A stretch of 6,618 nucleotides of DNA from Ilyomonas sp964658445 (GTDB taxonomy: Bacteria; Bacteroidota; Bacteroidia; Chitinophagales; Chitinophagaceae). The notes under the pieces are model-generated. The model was not told where the DNA came from. It made no database searches and worked only from the letters and a program-made list of their open reading frames with translations. The first letter of the stretch is position 1. Every line of letters starts with the position of its first letter. The position numbers were made by a program, and so were the translations under genes. Of this stretch, positions 1 to 5,479 are shown one piece after another. Where the stretch lies: assembly GCA_964658445.1 (NCBI GenBank), contig CAZZZH010000252.1, positions 1 to 6,618 of the forward strand, in the 5' to 3' direction.

Positions 1-1
1 C

Positions 2-262
2 TTAAGCCGGCTTCTTCACTTTACGATGCACAGAAGTAGAATCCGTAGTTACTTCTTCTGTAGCTGCCGGATGCGTTTTCATCGTTTTGTGTACCGTTGT
101 ATGGTGGGTAGCTGCTGCTGCCGGTTGTGTAGTTGTCGTTGTGTGGTGGGTAACTGTCTTTGTGTGCGTTACCGTTTTGTGCACGGTGGTATCACCAGTT
201 TGGGCAAAGGAAGCTGCGGCTATCAATAAAGTGCTGGCGAGTAAGGAAAGTGTTTTCTTCAT
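2..262 (-). CDS. Small secreted His/Thr-rich low-complexity protein
   Basis: An 86-residue protein starting at an ATG and stopping just inside the window edge. Residues 1-20 form a clear Sec signal peptide: Lys2-Lys3, a hydrophobic core, then Ala-Ser-Phe-Ala with predicted cleavage before Gln21. The mature part of 66 residues is strongly biased, with 22 Thr and 9 His by hand count. It contains a repeated Val-His-Lys-Thr unit (27-30 and 57-60), a run of five Thr (41-45), a run of four Ala (48-51) and a basic C-terminus. There is no Cys and no recognisable domain. It should be exported to the periplasm or beyond and is probably disordered. The spaced His residues could bind metal, but this is inference. 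Small secreted proteins of this style are common in Chitinophagaceae and have no assigned function. The normal signal peptide and clean frame make it a convincing gene; its role is unknown. Confidence 0.8.
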   Translation of the reverse strand: MKKTLSLLASTLLIAAASFAQTGDTTVHKTVTHTKTVTHHTTTTTQPAAAATHHTTVHKTMKTHPAATEEVTTDSTSVHRKVKKPA

Positions 263-437
263 GAAATATTATTTGCGATTGAGACGCAGGTAATAGTAGA
301 AAGTAAAAGCAGGCGGGTGAAAAAGATACTTCTATCCTATTGTTAATCCAAGTCTTGTAACGTGCGCTATACGGTTGCTTTGATGGCCGAGCCTTAGGTG
401 AAGAAGCGAAATAGTTATACGAATAGGAGAAATTTTT

Positions 438-445
438 CAAAATTA
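438..445 (-). promoter_or_regulatory. Possible leftward -7 element
   Basis: Read on the minus strand this is TAATTTTG, a full match to the Bacteroidota -7 element TAnnTTTG. It faces the His/Thr-rich secreted protein gene (start at 262) and would give a leader of about 170 nt. No TTG or TTTG is visible at the expected -33 distance. AT-rich DNA produces such matches by chance, so this is tentative. Confidence 0.3.
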
Positions 446-481
446 AACTTCAGAAAATTTTTTCGTTTAGCATATTGCTCT

Positions 482-489
482 TATATTTG
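482..489 (+). promoter_or_regulatory. -7 promoter element for the non-coding RNA
   Basis: TATATTTG is a full match to the Bacteroidota -7 element TAnnTTTG. A start about 5 nt downstream would fall at about 494, exactly where the inverted repeat of the proposed RNA begins. A clear -33 TTG is missing: the corresponding position is a T-run followed by CG at 458-465. The 30 bases upstream are rich in A and T runs, which could act like an UP element. The agreement between element, predicted start and RNA structure is the main support. Confidence 0.55.
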
Positions 490-492
490 CAC

Positions 493-652
493 CGGTAACG
501 TTAATCCCGTCTCGTGTTATTCTTTATTAGTTACAGATTTACTTAGTGTTATTTTTTAATTATTAGTATTCAGTTATTTTTATTTTAAGTTACCATTTTA
601 GTAAGTTTTAGTTTTTAATTTTGTTTTATTCGTCTTTGGATTAACGTTATTG
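493..652. repeat. Inverted repeat enclosing the ncRNA interior
   Basis: TAACGTTAATCC (496-507) and its exact reverse complement GGATTAACGTTA (638-649) are separated by 130 bases. Each arm also contains the 8-bp palindrome TAACGTTA (496-503 and 642-649). The arms could therefore be two copies of a protein-binding site instead of, or as well as, an RNA stem. The GGAT/ATCC extension beyond the palindrome favours the stem reading. Confidence 0.6.
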
Positions 653-677
653 AAAGGCAGCTTCGGCTGCCTTTTTT
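494..677 (+). ncRNA. Candidate structured small RNA, U-rich, about 184 nt
   Basis: The sequence shows the parts of an independent non-coding transcript. A -7 element ends at 489. A left arm (496-507) is perfectly complementary to a right arm (638-649). The last element is a strong terminator (653-677). Adding G-U pairs and one C-G pair extends the closing stem to 15 bp (493-507 with 638-652). The 130-nt interior is about 58% T by hand count, has few G or C, and contains five TTAGT copies at 527, 543, 563, 598 and 608. An alternative pairing, GGTAAC (494-499) with GTTACC (589-594), would compete with the closing stem. No ORF of note lies inside. Length and end-to-end stem recall 6S RNA, but the U-rich interior does not look like the 6S bubble and I cannot assign it to a known family. 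It could also be a long leader of the downstream gene, although the terminator argues against that. Confidence 0.5.
653..677 (+). terminator. Rho-independent terminator with UUCG tetraloop
   Basis: AAAGGCAGC (653-661) pairs perfectly with GCTGCCTTT (666-674) around the extra-stable loop C(UUCG)G, and the T-tract runs from 672 to 677. On the opposite strand only three T follow the stem, so the plus-strand direction is preferred. It closes the proposed non-coding RNA and separates it from the downstream gene. Confidence 0.85.
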
Positions 678-763
678 GTTTGCCGGTGCGCAGCTGTATT
701 GAATTGATAAATAAATTCCGGCGAAAAACCTTTGAGACAATAAGCTTTGCCGTTTGTGAACAC

Positions 764-771
764 TATTTTTG
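764..771 (+). promoter_or_regulatory. Possible -7 element for the orphan gene
   Basis: TATTTTTG matches TAnnTTTG and lies 56 bases or more before the candidate starts of the downstream gene, after the terminator at 653-677. The nearest TTTG upstream (746-749) is only 14 bases away instead of the usual 17-23, so the match is partial. Confidence 0.3.
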
Positions 772-847
772 TTGGCTGCTTTTGGAGTGGGTGTATTTTG
801 TTATTTTTAAATCTTATTCCTGGCTTATGATGGTAGTGCATGTAAGA

Positions 848-1213
848 ATGCAATACTTAGAGAAACTAAAAGATATGAGTTACCGCACAACGGGTACTGT
901 GCCGGTGCTTTTGAACATGGACGTTCTAAACCCGATAGGCTGGTGCACACTGATACCTACGGAAGATGAGGAAGAGGAGGAAGCCTTTTATGGCTATCTG
1001 TTCCTGGATAGAAAGGTGGACGTAAGCCTGTATTTCTATTACCTGCGGGAAGCGAAGGATAAGGAGTGCTTTTGCTTTGCAGGCATCAACCTGTCGGAGA
1101 AGAAGTTGCGGCACACGTACCCATGTGGAAAGGTGATACCAATGCCACTGTATGCACCGGCAATACAGCGAAGCCCGAAGCGGCTTTACGAGGTAGCGCT
1201 TGGAGGAATTTAA
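848..1213 (+). CDS. Orphan small acidic-patch protein, unknown function
   Basis: The reading frame is open from 650, but its first part overlaps the terminator at 653-677, so a later start is likely. In-frame ATGs occur at 827, 830, 848 and 875. None has a good Shine-Dalgarno. I chose 848 (121 residues) as a compromise. The A-rich bases just before 875 also make the 112-residue form plausible. There is no signal peptide or membrane segment, so it is probably cytoplasmic. About residue 30 onward reads Gly-Trp-Cys-Thr-Leu-Ile-Pro, then an acidic stretch with five consecutive Glu, then an aromatic segment (Tyr-Phe-Tyr-Tyr) and a Cys-rich piece (Cys-Phe-Cys-Phe). I recognise no family. It is the only gene on this strand and sits alone behind the small RNA. 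The frame after its stop stays open to 1317, so a frameshifted C-terminus is possible. Amino-acid composition looks protein-like, but function is unknown. Confidence 0.5.
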   Translation: MQYLEKLKDMSYRTTGTVPVLLNMDVLNPIGWCTLIPTEDEEEEEAFYGYLFLDRKVDVSLYFYYLREAKDKECFCFAGINLSEKKLRHTYPCGKVIPMPLYAPAIQRSPKRLYEVALGGI

Positions 1214-1315
1214 AATCAGAGGTTCTTTTCCTGAAAAATCTCACCTATATACACAGCGATATGGAAGGACATTGCAAAGAAGAGCTACTGAACAAGCTGT
1301 TTCAACACTCTTTGT

Positions 1316-1336
1316 AAAAGAGCCTGTGCCCGGCTC
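1316..1336 (-). terminator. Possible terminator of the 1711-2847/1410-1706 operon
   Basis: On the minus strand GAGCC (1336-1332) pairs with GGCTC (1324-1320) around a 7-base loop, followed by four T (1319-1316). It lies about 75 bases past the stop of the small helical protein gene and in the right direction for that operon. The stem is only 5 bp (6 with a G-U pair), so strength is moderate at best. Confidence 0.4.
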
Positions 1337-1409
1337 CCCAATTGACACTAACTAACCTTTGCCTCTGTCATCTGACTTGATTTACCTCACATTTGACTGA
1401 AAGCCGCCG

Positions 1410-1706
1410 CTACAGTTGCATGAGGGCTTCAAGCGTATCTTTTAAGGCACCGGAAGCTTCATCAAACAGCATATCTTTTGTTTTTTTAGACGCTTTATTG
1501 TCGTTAGACTTTTTAATGGTTGCCCGGATGGGATCGAGCGCTTCAAAAAAAGGAGCAACCCGCTTTTCATACCGGGCATCTGCTTCCAGCATCTGCAACA
1601 GCGCTTCGTATTCATCCAGCAGGCTGTATATTTCTTTTACATTGTCTGCTGTATGCCGCCGGGGAATGCGGTTAAACAACTGCTGCAGTTCTTCCTTGTG
1701 CTCCAT
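1410..1706 (-). CDS. Small helical cytoplasmic protein, unknown function
   Basis: A 98-residue protein with an ATG start only four bases after the stop of the beta-propeller lipoprotein gene, so the two are almost certainly cotranscribed and probably translationally coupled. No signal peptide, Cys or membrane segment is present. The sequence is highly charged and should be nearly all helix: residues 1-14, 20-46 (Leu/Glu-rich, coiled-coil-like), 47-66, and 75-98, with a Lys/Asn-rich linker near 65-76. I recognise no domain. The coupling suggests a partner or regulator of the upstream product, but that product is exported while this one appears to stay in the cytoplasm, so a direct physical partnership is unlikely. 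The gene could simply be a passenger. Confidence 0.75.
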   Translation of the reverse strand: MEHKEELQQLFNRIPRRHTADNVKEIYSLLDEYEALLQMLEADARYEKRVAPFFEALDPIRATIKKSNDNKASKKTKDMLFDEASGALKDTLEALMQL

Positions 1707-1710
1707 GCAA

Positions 1711-2847
1711 TTATAGTTTTATACGGAAGACATGATAAGGTGTCGTCCGCTTGTTTACGCCGGCGTTATAATCGGGCTGCTTGTTGATCTGCGAGCAGGT
1801 AAAGTACAGGCAGCCGTCTGCTATAGCATACGTGTCGGGCCAGATAAGGGAAGAATCCTGTACGAGCACCGTTTTCTTCAAATCTTTATCCAGCTTTACA
1901 ATCTGGTATTTCTGCAGGTCGCCCATGTAGAGGTTGCCGCTTTTATCGAATATCATTCCATCGGTGGTATTAAAATGTCCGAGGTCTTCTACCAAGCTGC
2001 CAAAAGCAGTGTCTTTCAGCGAAAAATCACGCAGGTACTCTGTTTTGATGCGGTAGAGCTTATCATCGGTCAGCGGCTTATAGTAGAGGTAGGCTCTGTC
2101 AGGAGAAAGGGCAATGCCATCTGAATTGAACTTGGCTACTTTGCCGTCTTTTACCAGCTCCCTGCCGTCTATGATAAAATGATACGCCGGGTCCGAAAGG
2201 GTTGACTTATCGCCTTTCAGCACTTCGCGCACCGCACTGTTAGCTAAGTTGACAACGATGATGCCTCCTGTTTTAGAATCGGTGATATAGGCAAAGCCAG
2301 TCTGTGTGTCTATCCGCACATCGTTGGCATAGCTGGTATCGGTGATGGCGCTGGTAATATTGTAGGTCTTTAATACTGCTCCGCTGCTTTTATCCAGCTT
2401 TACCAATTTGGCGCCCCTGCCCTGCACATTCTTTAGCATGGGTGCAGCCGGGTCTATTACCCAATGCCCGCCGCTATCATCTATGTATATGCTTTGTACG
2501 CATACCCATTTGTTCGTTCCCGGCTCACCCGGCTGCCAGCTATTCATGGCGGCGGTTGGATAGGGTGTTACGCCGGTATCGCCATTGGTGCTGACGAGGG
2601 CATAACGGTAAATAGGCGACCATTTGGGATAGGTAAGAAAGGTGCGCCCACCTTCTTCTTTGGCAATGCCAGTAAACTGGTAGGTGCTGTCGGTAAATAC
2701 GGTCTCCAGCTTAGCACTGGCGTTGGACTTGGTAGTAGTGTCCGTAGTAGTGGCAGAATCGGCGGAGGTAGTGCTGCCGGTATTGGCATTGTTGCAGGAA
2801 AGCGCAAGGAACGCCAGTGCTGCAGCGGCAAAAGAAGTGAATTTCAT
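1711..2847 (-). CDS. Yellow/major royal jelly family beta-propeller lipoprotein
   Basis: A 378-residue protein when begun at the ATG at 2847. The longer frame from a TTG at 2868 adds seven residues before an obvious signal peptide and is rejected. Residues 1-17 form a type II signal peptide with lipobox Ala-Leu-Ser-Cys (Cys18 lipidated). A Ser/Thr/Asp-rich tether follows (19-46), then a propeller domain (about 47-378). Family-like segments are Thr-Gly-Ile-Ala with Gly-Gly-Arg-Thr-Phe (59-70), Ile-Tyr-Ile-Asp-Asp with His-Trp-Val-Ile-Asp (120-132), Asn-Asp-Val-Arg-Ile-Asp with Ala-Tyr-Ile-Thr-Asp (175-190), Asp-Gly-Ile-Ala-Leu-Ser-Pro-Asp (243-250), Asp-Gly-Met-Ile-Phe with Asn-Leu-Tyr-Met-Gly-Asp (296-310), and Trp-Pro-Asp-Thr (336-339). 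This order and length fit the MRJP/Yellow family, a six-bladed propeller found in insects and many bacteria. The bacterial role is not established; ligand binding or an enzymatic role is possible. It should be anchored on an outer-envelope membrane. It heads a two-gene operon. No convincing promoter was found in 2848-3050. Confidence 0.88.
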   Translation of the reverse strand: MKFTSFAAAALAFLALSCNNANTGSTTSADSATTTDTTTKSNASAKLETVFTDSTYQFTGIAKEEGGRTFLTYPKWSPIYRYALVSTNGDTGVTPYPTAAMNSWQPGEPGTNKWVCVQSIYIDDSGGHWVIDPAAPMLKNVQGRGAKLVKLDKSSGAVLKTYNITSAITDTSYANDVRIDTQTGFAYITDSKTGGIIVVNLANSAVREVLKGDKSTLSDPAYHFIIDGRELVKDGKVAKFNSDGIALSPDRAYLYYKPLTDDKLYRIKTEYLRDFSLKDTAFGSLVEDLGHFNTTDGMIFDKSGNLYMGDLQKYQIVKLDKDLKKTVLVQDSSLIWPDTYAIADGCLYFTCSQINKQPDYNAGVNKRTTPYHVFRIKL

Positions 2848-3050
2848 CGGTGGTGTGTTTATTACCAAACCCTGCTTAAAAATTATGCCGTTTGCAAAAA
2901 ATGAAGAAAGATACCGGTCCGAAAAAGTTGTTTTAGGTAGGCAGCTTTATAGCTTTGCCGGTGGCTAGGCGAACTATGCAAAGCCGGAAAGGCACAATGT
3001 CTTTAGCGTGAGCACTTGTTTAAAAATAGCAGAAGAAAGGCGACCATCCG

Positions 3051-3899
3051 TTATTGAAGGGCAGCTTCTTTATTGCCAGTGTGAAAAGCAGGATAGATAC
3101 TCATGAGTATGCGGTAATCATCTTCTATCCAGTCGCCGGTGCCGGCACCTATGTAATGACCTTCTGACAAATAATTTCCAAACAACTGGTAGGCATACTG
3201 CGCCGATTCACCGTTATAAAAACCATTCTTCCAATAGGGCTTTATTTTGTCGTACGGCAACCGGCCAATGCCCCCGTTATAAATCATTACCGGACCCTGC
3301 GAAAACACAAACGACACTACCGTTTGCTTCCTTTCTTTAGCCGCTTTTAGCAACAGGGCGAGGTGCTTAAAATAGTTTGCCAGCCGTTCTCTTACCCGTG
3401 CAGAATCTTCTTCGCTTTTTGGCGTTAGCCTCCACAAATTATTGGTGAGGTAAAAAGGATCGTTGCGATAGTTCTGAAGCGGTGCTGCTGTTTTGATATA
3501 CTTATATAAGACCTCGCCTTTGCGTATTACCAGAGCAAACGATTGATGCTCCACCGAAGGCGGCTCTATGTGTAGGGCGATCTCCTTTTTTTCGGCGCTG
3601 CGGGTGGATAGTAGCAATTCGTTTTCTTCTTTACCCAGGCGCCAATTACCCGGGGCAAAACCACCGTCGCCTTCTGTTTTGGTAAAACTGCCATCTTTAA
3701 AAAAGCTAAGGAGAGAACCGGTTTGCAAACTTTCTTTCAGCGAAGCTTCTGTATTAAAATCTGCCGTGTTCGGGTCTTGTGCTGTTACGTCGTATAGCGT
3801 CCAGCTACCTTCTATATCGGCTTCGCTCATGTGTTTAGTAAACAGGCAGCCACATAAAAGGAGTGCCGGAAGTAGCAGAAGAAGTCGGTTGCGGTTCAT
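3051..3899 (-). CDS. Lipoprotein with lipocalin-like N-terminal half
   Basis: A 282-residue protein begun at the ATG directly before Asn-Arg-Asn-Arg (3899); the adjacent ATG at 3902 is equally possible. The longer frame to 3950 puts extra residues before the signal peptide and overlaps a candidate promoter. Residues 1-17 are a lipoprotein signal with Leu-Cys-Gly-Cys, so Cys18 is the lipid site. Residues 27-137 look lipocalin-like: Ile-Glu-Gly-Ser-Trp-Thr-Leu near 29, Phe-Phe-Lys-Asp-Gly-Ser-Phe near 66-72, Gly-Asn-Trp-Arg-Leu near 84-88, and alternating strands after that. Residues 145-282 form a second, more helical region with an Asn-Asn-Leu-Trp-Arg-Leu motif (153-158), a long charged helix (162-190), then Gly/Tyr/Trp-rich segments such as Ile-Tyr-Asn-Gly-Gly (206-210) and Asp-Trp-Ile-Glu-Asp-Asp-Tyr (256-262). 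I do not recognise the second region. The protein should be envelope-anchored; a ligand is unknown. The next gene on the same strand ends 115 bases upstream. Confidence 0.78.
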   Translation of the reverse strand: MNRNRLLLLLPALLLCGCLFTKHMSEADIEGSWTLYDVTAQDPNTADFNTEASLKESLQTGSLLSFFKDGSFTKTEGDGGFAPGNWRLGKEENELLLSTRSAEKKEIALHIEPPSVEHQSFALVIRKGEVLYKYIKTAAPLQNYRNDPFYLTNNLWRLTPKSEEDSARVRERLANYFKHLALLLKAAKERKQTVVSFVFSQGPVMIYNGGIGRLPYDKIKPYWKNGFYNGESAQYAYQLFGNYLSEGHYIGAGTGDWIEDDYRILMSIYPAFHTGNKEAALQ

Positions 3900-3923
3900 C
3901 ATAAAGCAGTATCGTAGGCTGCG

Positions 3924-3952
3924 TAAAGATAAGGGCAAAGCAGAATGCACAA
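3924..3952 (-). promoter_or_regulatory. Candidate promoter for the lipocalin-like lipoprotein gene
   Basis: Read leftward: TTG (3952-3950), an 18-base spacer, then TATCTTTA (3931-3924), one mismatch from TAnnTTTG. The spacing fits the TTG-N17-23-TAnnTTTG arrangement known for Flavobacterium and relatives. The predicted start near 3918 leaves a leader of about 20 nt before the ATG at 3899, which supports that start over the one at 3950. Confidence 0.4.
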
Positions 3953-4014
3953 CCCTAATCGCATCGAAGCTTGTAGGATTAAAAATGGAAGCTGAATTGG
4001 AAAAGGGTAAGGAA

Positions 4015-5259
4015 CTATGACCCGCGGGCTATCCGTTTTGCCAGCAGCGATTGGTGGAGGTCGGGCTGCACGGTTGATGCGTTAATAAGCGTGGTAAGCC
4101 GCTGGTGCCAGGCTACATCTGCCCACATACCGGCGAACTGCGGACCGCAGAAATTGCTGGTGGCCATTGCCAGCCACTGACCGGTAGCGGCAGCCGTTTG
4201 CACCCCCAACTCGCATAGTTCTTTGATAATGTCCCAAGAAAGAAGCGGCCAGTCTTTAAAATCGACCAAGCCCCAGCACTCGGTGGTGATTAAGGGTTGG
4301 TGCGCTGCTTTGGCACCGGCAGCCAGTGTGTTAATGCCGTCTGCCAGTAAGCCACGCCAGTAAGCAGGACGCTTGCGGTACACATTTTCGTAATTCTTCA
4401 CCAGGTTGTTGTAGCCATCGGGCGAGAACCGCTCGTAATGGTAGCCAACTTCCTTGTAATACTCATCGTTGTTTTGCTGCGCCATCCAGATGTGATGCTC
4501 GAGAAGGTCGAAAAAAGAAAGATCGTACTGCGTGTATAAATGAGGGTCGCCGCCGGTGAATGAATAGCAAAGCGGCAGACTTGAATAAGCTTTGCGCACG
4601 GCGGCGATGGACTGCTGCATGAATGCCATAGAGTTGCTTAAATACCAGTAGCCCCAGGTCTTGTAAGGCGGGTTATTTTTAAAAAACGGCGCCCAGGCAT
4701 CCCCAGGCCATTCGTTGCACAGGTCTACATAGAGGATGGCGTCGAGCAAGCCTGCATCTGCAATGGTTCGCAGGGTAACAATCCAGTTGTCGGCCATTTT
4801 GCCGGCGTCTGTTATCTTCATCAGCACTTTATCGGTATCCTGCCGGTACCAGCAGGATAATCCGACCCAAATACCCCGCGCCTTGCACTTGGCTATGAAC
4901 TGGTTTAGCGCGGGCTGCACCGTGACTTTGTTAATGGCTGGGCTGCCCCAGTCCTGTGTGGTCCACACCGGCAGCAGGGTGTACTCTTGGGTGGCATCGT
5001 TTGCCACGAGATGCGGGTAGGCATCTATGCGCACAGCATTATATCCGCGCAGGGCTAATTCGTCCAGCGCCTTGTCCCAGTCTTCGTAGCCGGCACCGGG
5101 CCAGCGCCGTTCGAGCCAGCTAAAGTCCCACATGGTGATGGCGAGGGGATGTACCGCTTTTCCGCTGCCGGAAGGGAGGACGGCGGGGAGGGCGGTGTTG
5201 TGAACGAGCGCCGAAGCAGCAGCAAGCGAGCTATAGCGGATAAATGTTTTGCGGTTCAT
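4015..5259 (-). CDS. Secreted cellulase-like TIM-barrel glycoside hydrolase
   Basis: A 414-residue protein from the ATG at 5259. The frame runs up to 5352, but those 31 residues precede an export signal and are rejected. Residues 1-26 form a signal peptide; Asn-Arg-Lys-Thr-Phe-Ile resembles a weak Tat motif, so Tat or Sec export is possible. The rest resembles the sugar-binding cellulase-like family of clan A TIM barrels: Ile-Thr-Met-Trp-Asp-Phe-Ser-Trp (41-48), Val-Arg-Ile-Asp-Ala-Tyr-Pro (76-82), Gly-Leu-Ser-Cys-Trp-Tyr (133-138). Asp-Leu-Cys-Asn-Glu-Trp (179-184) contains the Asn-Glu pair expected at the end of strand 4, making Glu183 the likely acid/base. Thr-Thr-Glu-Cys-Trp-Gly (325-330) supplies Glu327 as the likely nucleophile. 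His255-His256 may line the site. Substrate cannot be read from the sequence; a beta-linked glycan is the family expectation. No SusC/SusD-type transporter or other glycan gene flanks it here, so it is not an obvious polysaccharide utilization locus. Confidence 0.87.
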   Translation of the reverse strand: MNRKTFIRYSSLAAASALVHNTALPAVLPSGSGKAVHPLAITMWDFSWLERRWPGAGYEDWDKALDELALRGYNAVRIDAYPHLVANDATQEYTLLPVWTTQDWGSPAINKVTVQPALNQFIAKCKARGIWVGLSCWYRQDTDKVLMKITDAGKMADNWIVTLRTIADAGLLDAILYVDLCNEWPGDAWAPFFKNNPPYKTWGYWYLSNSMAFMQQSIAAVRKAYSSLPLCYSFTGGDPHLYTQYDLSFFDLLEHHIWMAQQNNDEYYKEVGYHYERFSPDGYNNLVKNYENVYRKRPAYWRGLLADGINTLAAGAKAAHQPLITTECWGLVDFKDWPLLSWDIIKELCELGVQTAAATGQWLAMATSNFCGPQFAGMWADVAWHQRLTTLINASTVQPDLHQSLLAKRIARGS

Positions 5260-5293
5260 ACAGCGTGTTTTTAGCAGTGTTGACGTGTTGGTA

Positions 5294-5301
5294 CGAAGGT
5301 A
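5294..5301 (-). promoter_or_regulatory. Possible -7 element for the hydrolase gene
   Basis: Read leftward this is TACCTTCG, one mismatch from TAnnTTTG, with a predicted start near 5288 and a leader of about 30 nt to the ATG at 5259. No clear -33 TTG was found. If real, it lies inside the longer open frame and supports the start at 5259. Confidence 0.3.
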
Positions 5302-5479
5302 CGGGTGAGGTGGGTATGTGGTTGCGGGTTTTGTGGAGCTGGTTGATGCCAAGAGGCCGGTTGGAAGGTGTTTGGTTGTAGATTTCTTAGTAGCGCATCA
5401 ATTAGAAAAGAATGTTCATCATCCCGCATGCCCTTGTCAATGTCTGCCATAAATCACATAGGGTTTCGCTCCCCTGTCA

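Noticed and set aside
26..293. Plus-strand open frames opposite the His/Thr-rich gene
   Set aside because: They are Val/Cys/Arg-rich products of the complementary Thr/His codons. The minus frame has a proper signal peptide.
650..847. N-terminal extension of the plus-strand orphan gene back to a TTG at 650
   Set aside because: It would begin inside the closing stem of the RNA and read through the terminator hairpin at 653-677. Its composition is Cys/Phe-rich and AT-driven, unlike the part after 875.
1393..1716. Plus-strand open frame opposite the small helical protein gene
   Set aside because: Very Ser-rich, covering the antisense of a gene whose start is placed four bases after its operon neighbour. 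The minus-strand reading is far more protein-like.
2464..2904. Plus-strand open frame of 146 codons opposite the beta-propeller gene
   Set aside because: It lies antisense to a well-supported lipoprotein gene, and its Gly/Ala/Val-rich repeats mirror the Ser/Thr tether and signal peptide codons of that gene.
2952..2984. Inverted repeat GCTTTGC/GCAAAGC between the two lipoprotein genes
   Set aside because: Only 7 bp with a 19-base loop and no T-tract on either strand, so not supportable as a terminator or regulatory hairpin.
3568..4020. Plus-strand open frame of 150 codons opposite the lipocalin-like gene
   Set aside because: Shadow of the minus-strand gene. Its Arg/Ser-rich composition shows no domain or export signal.
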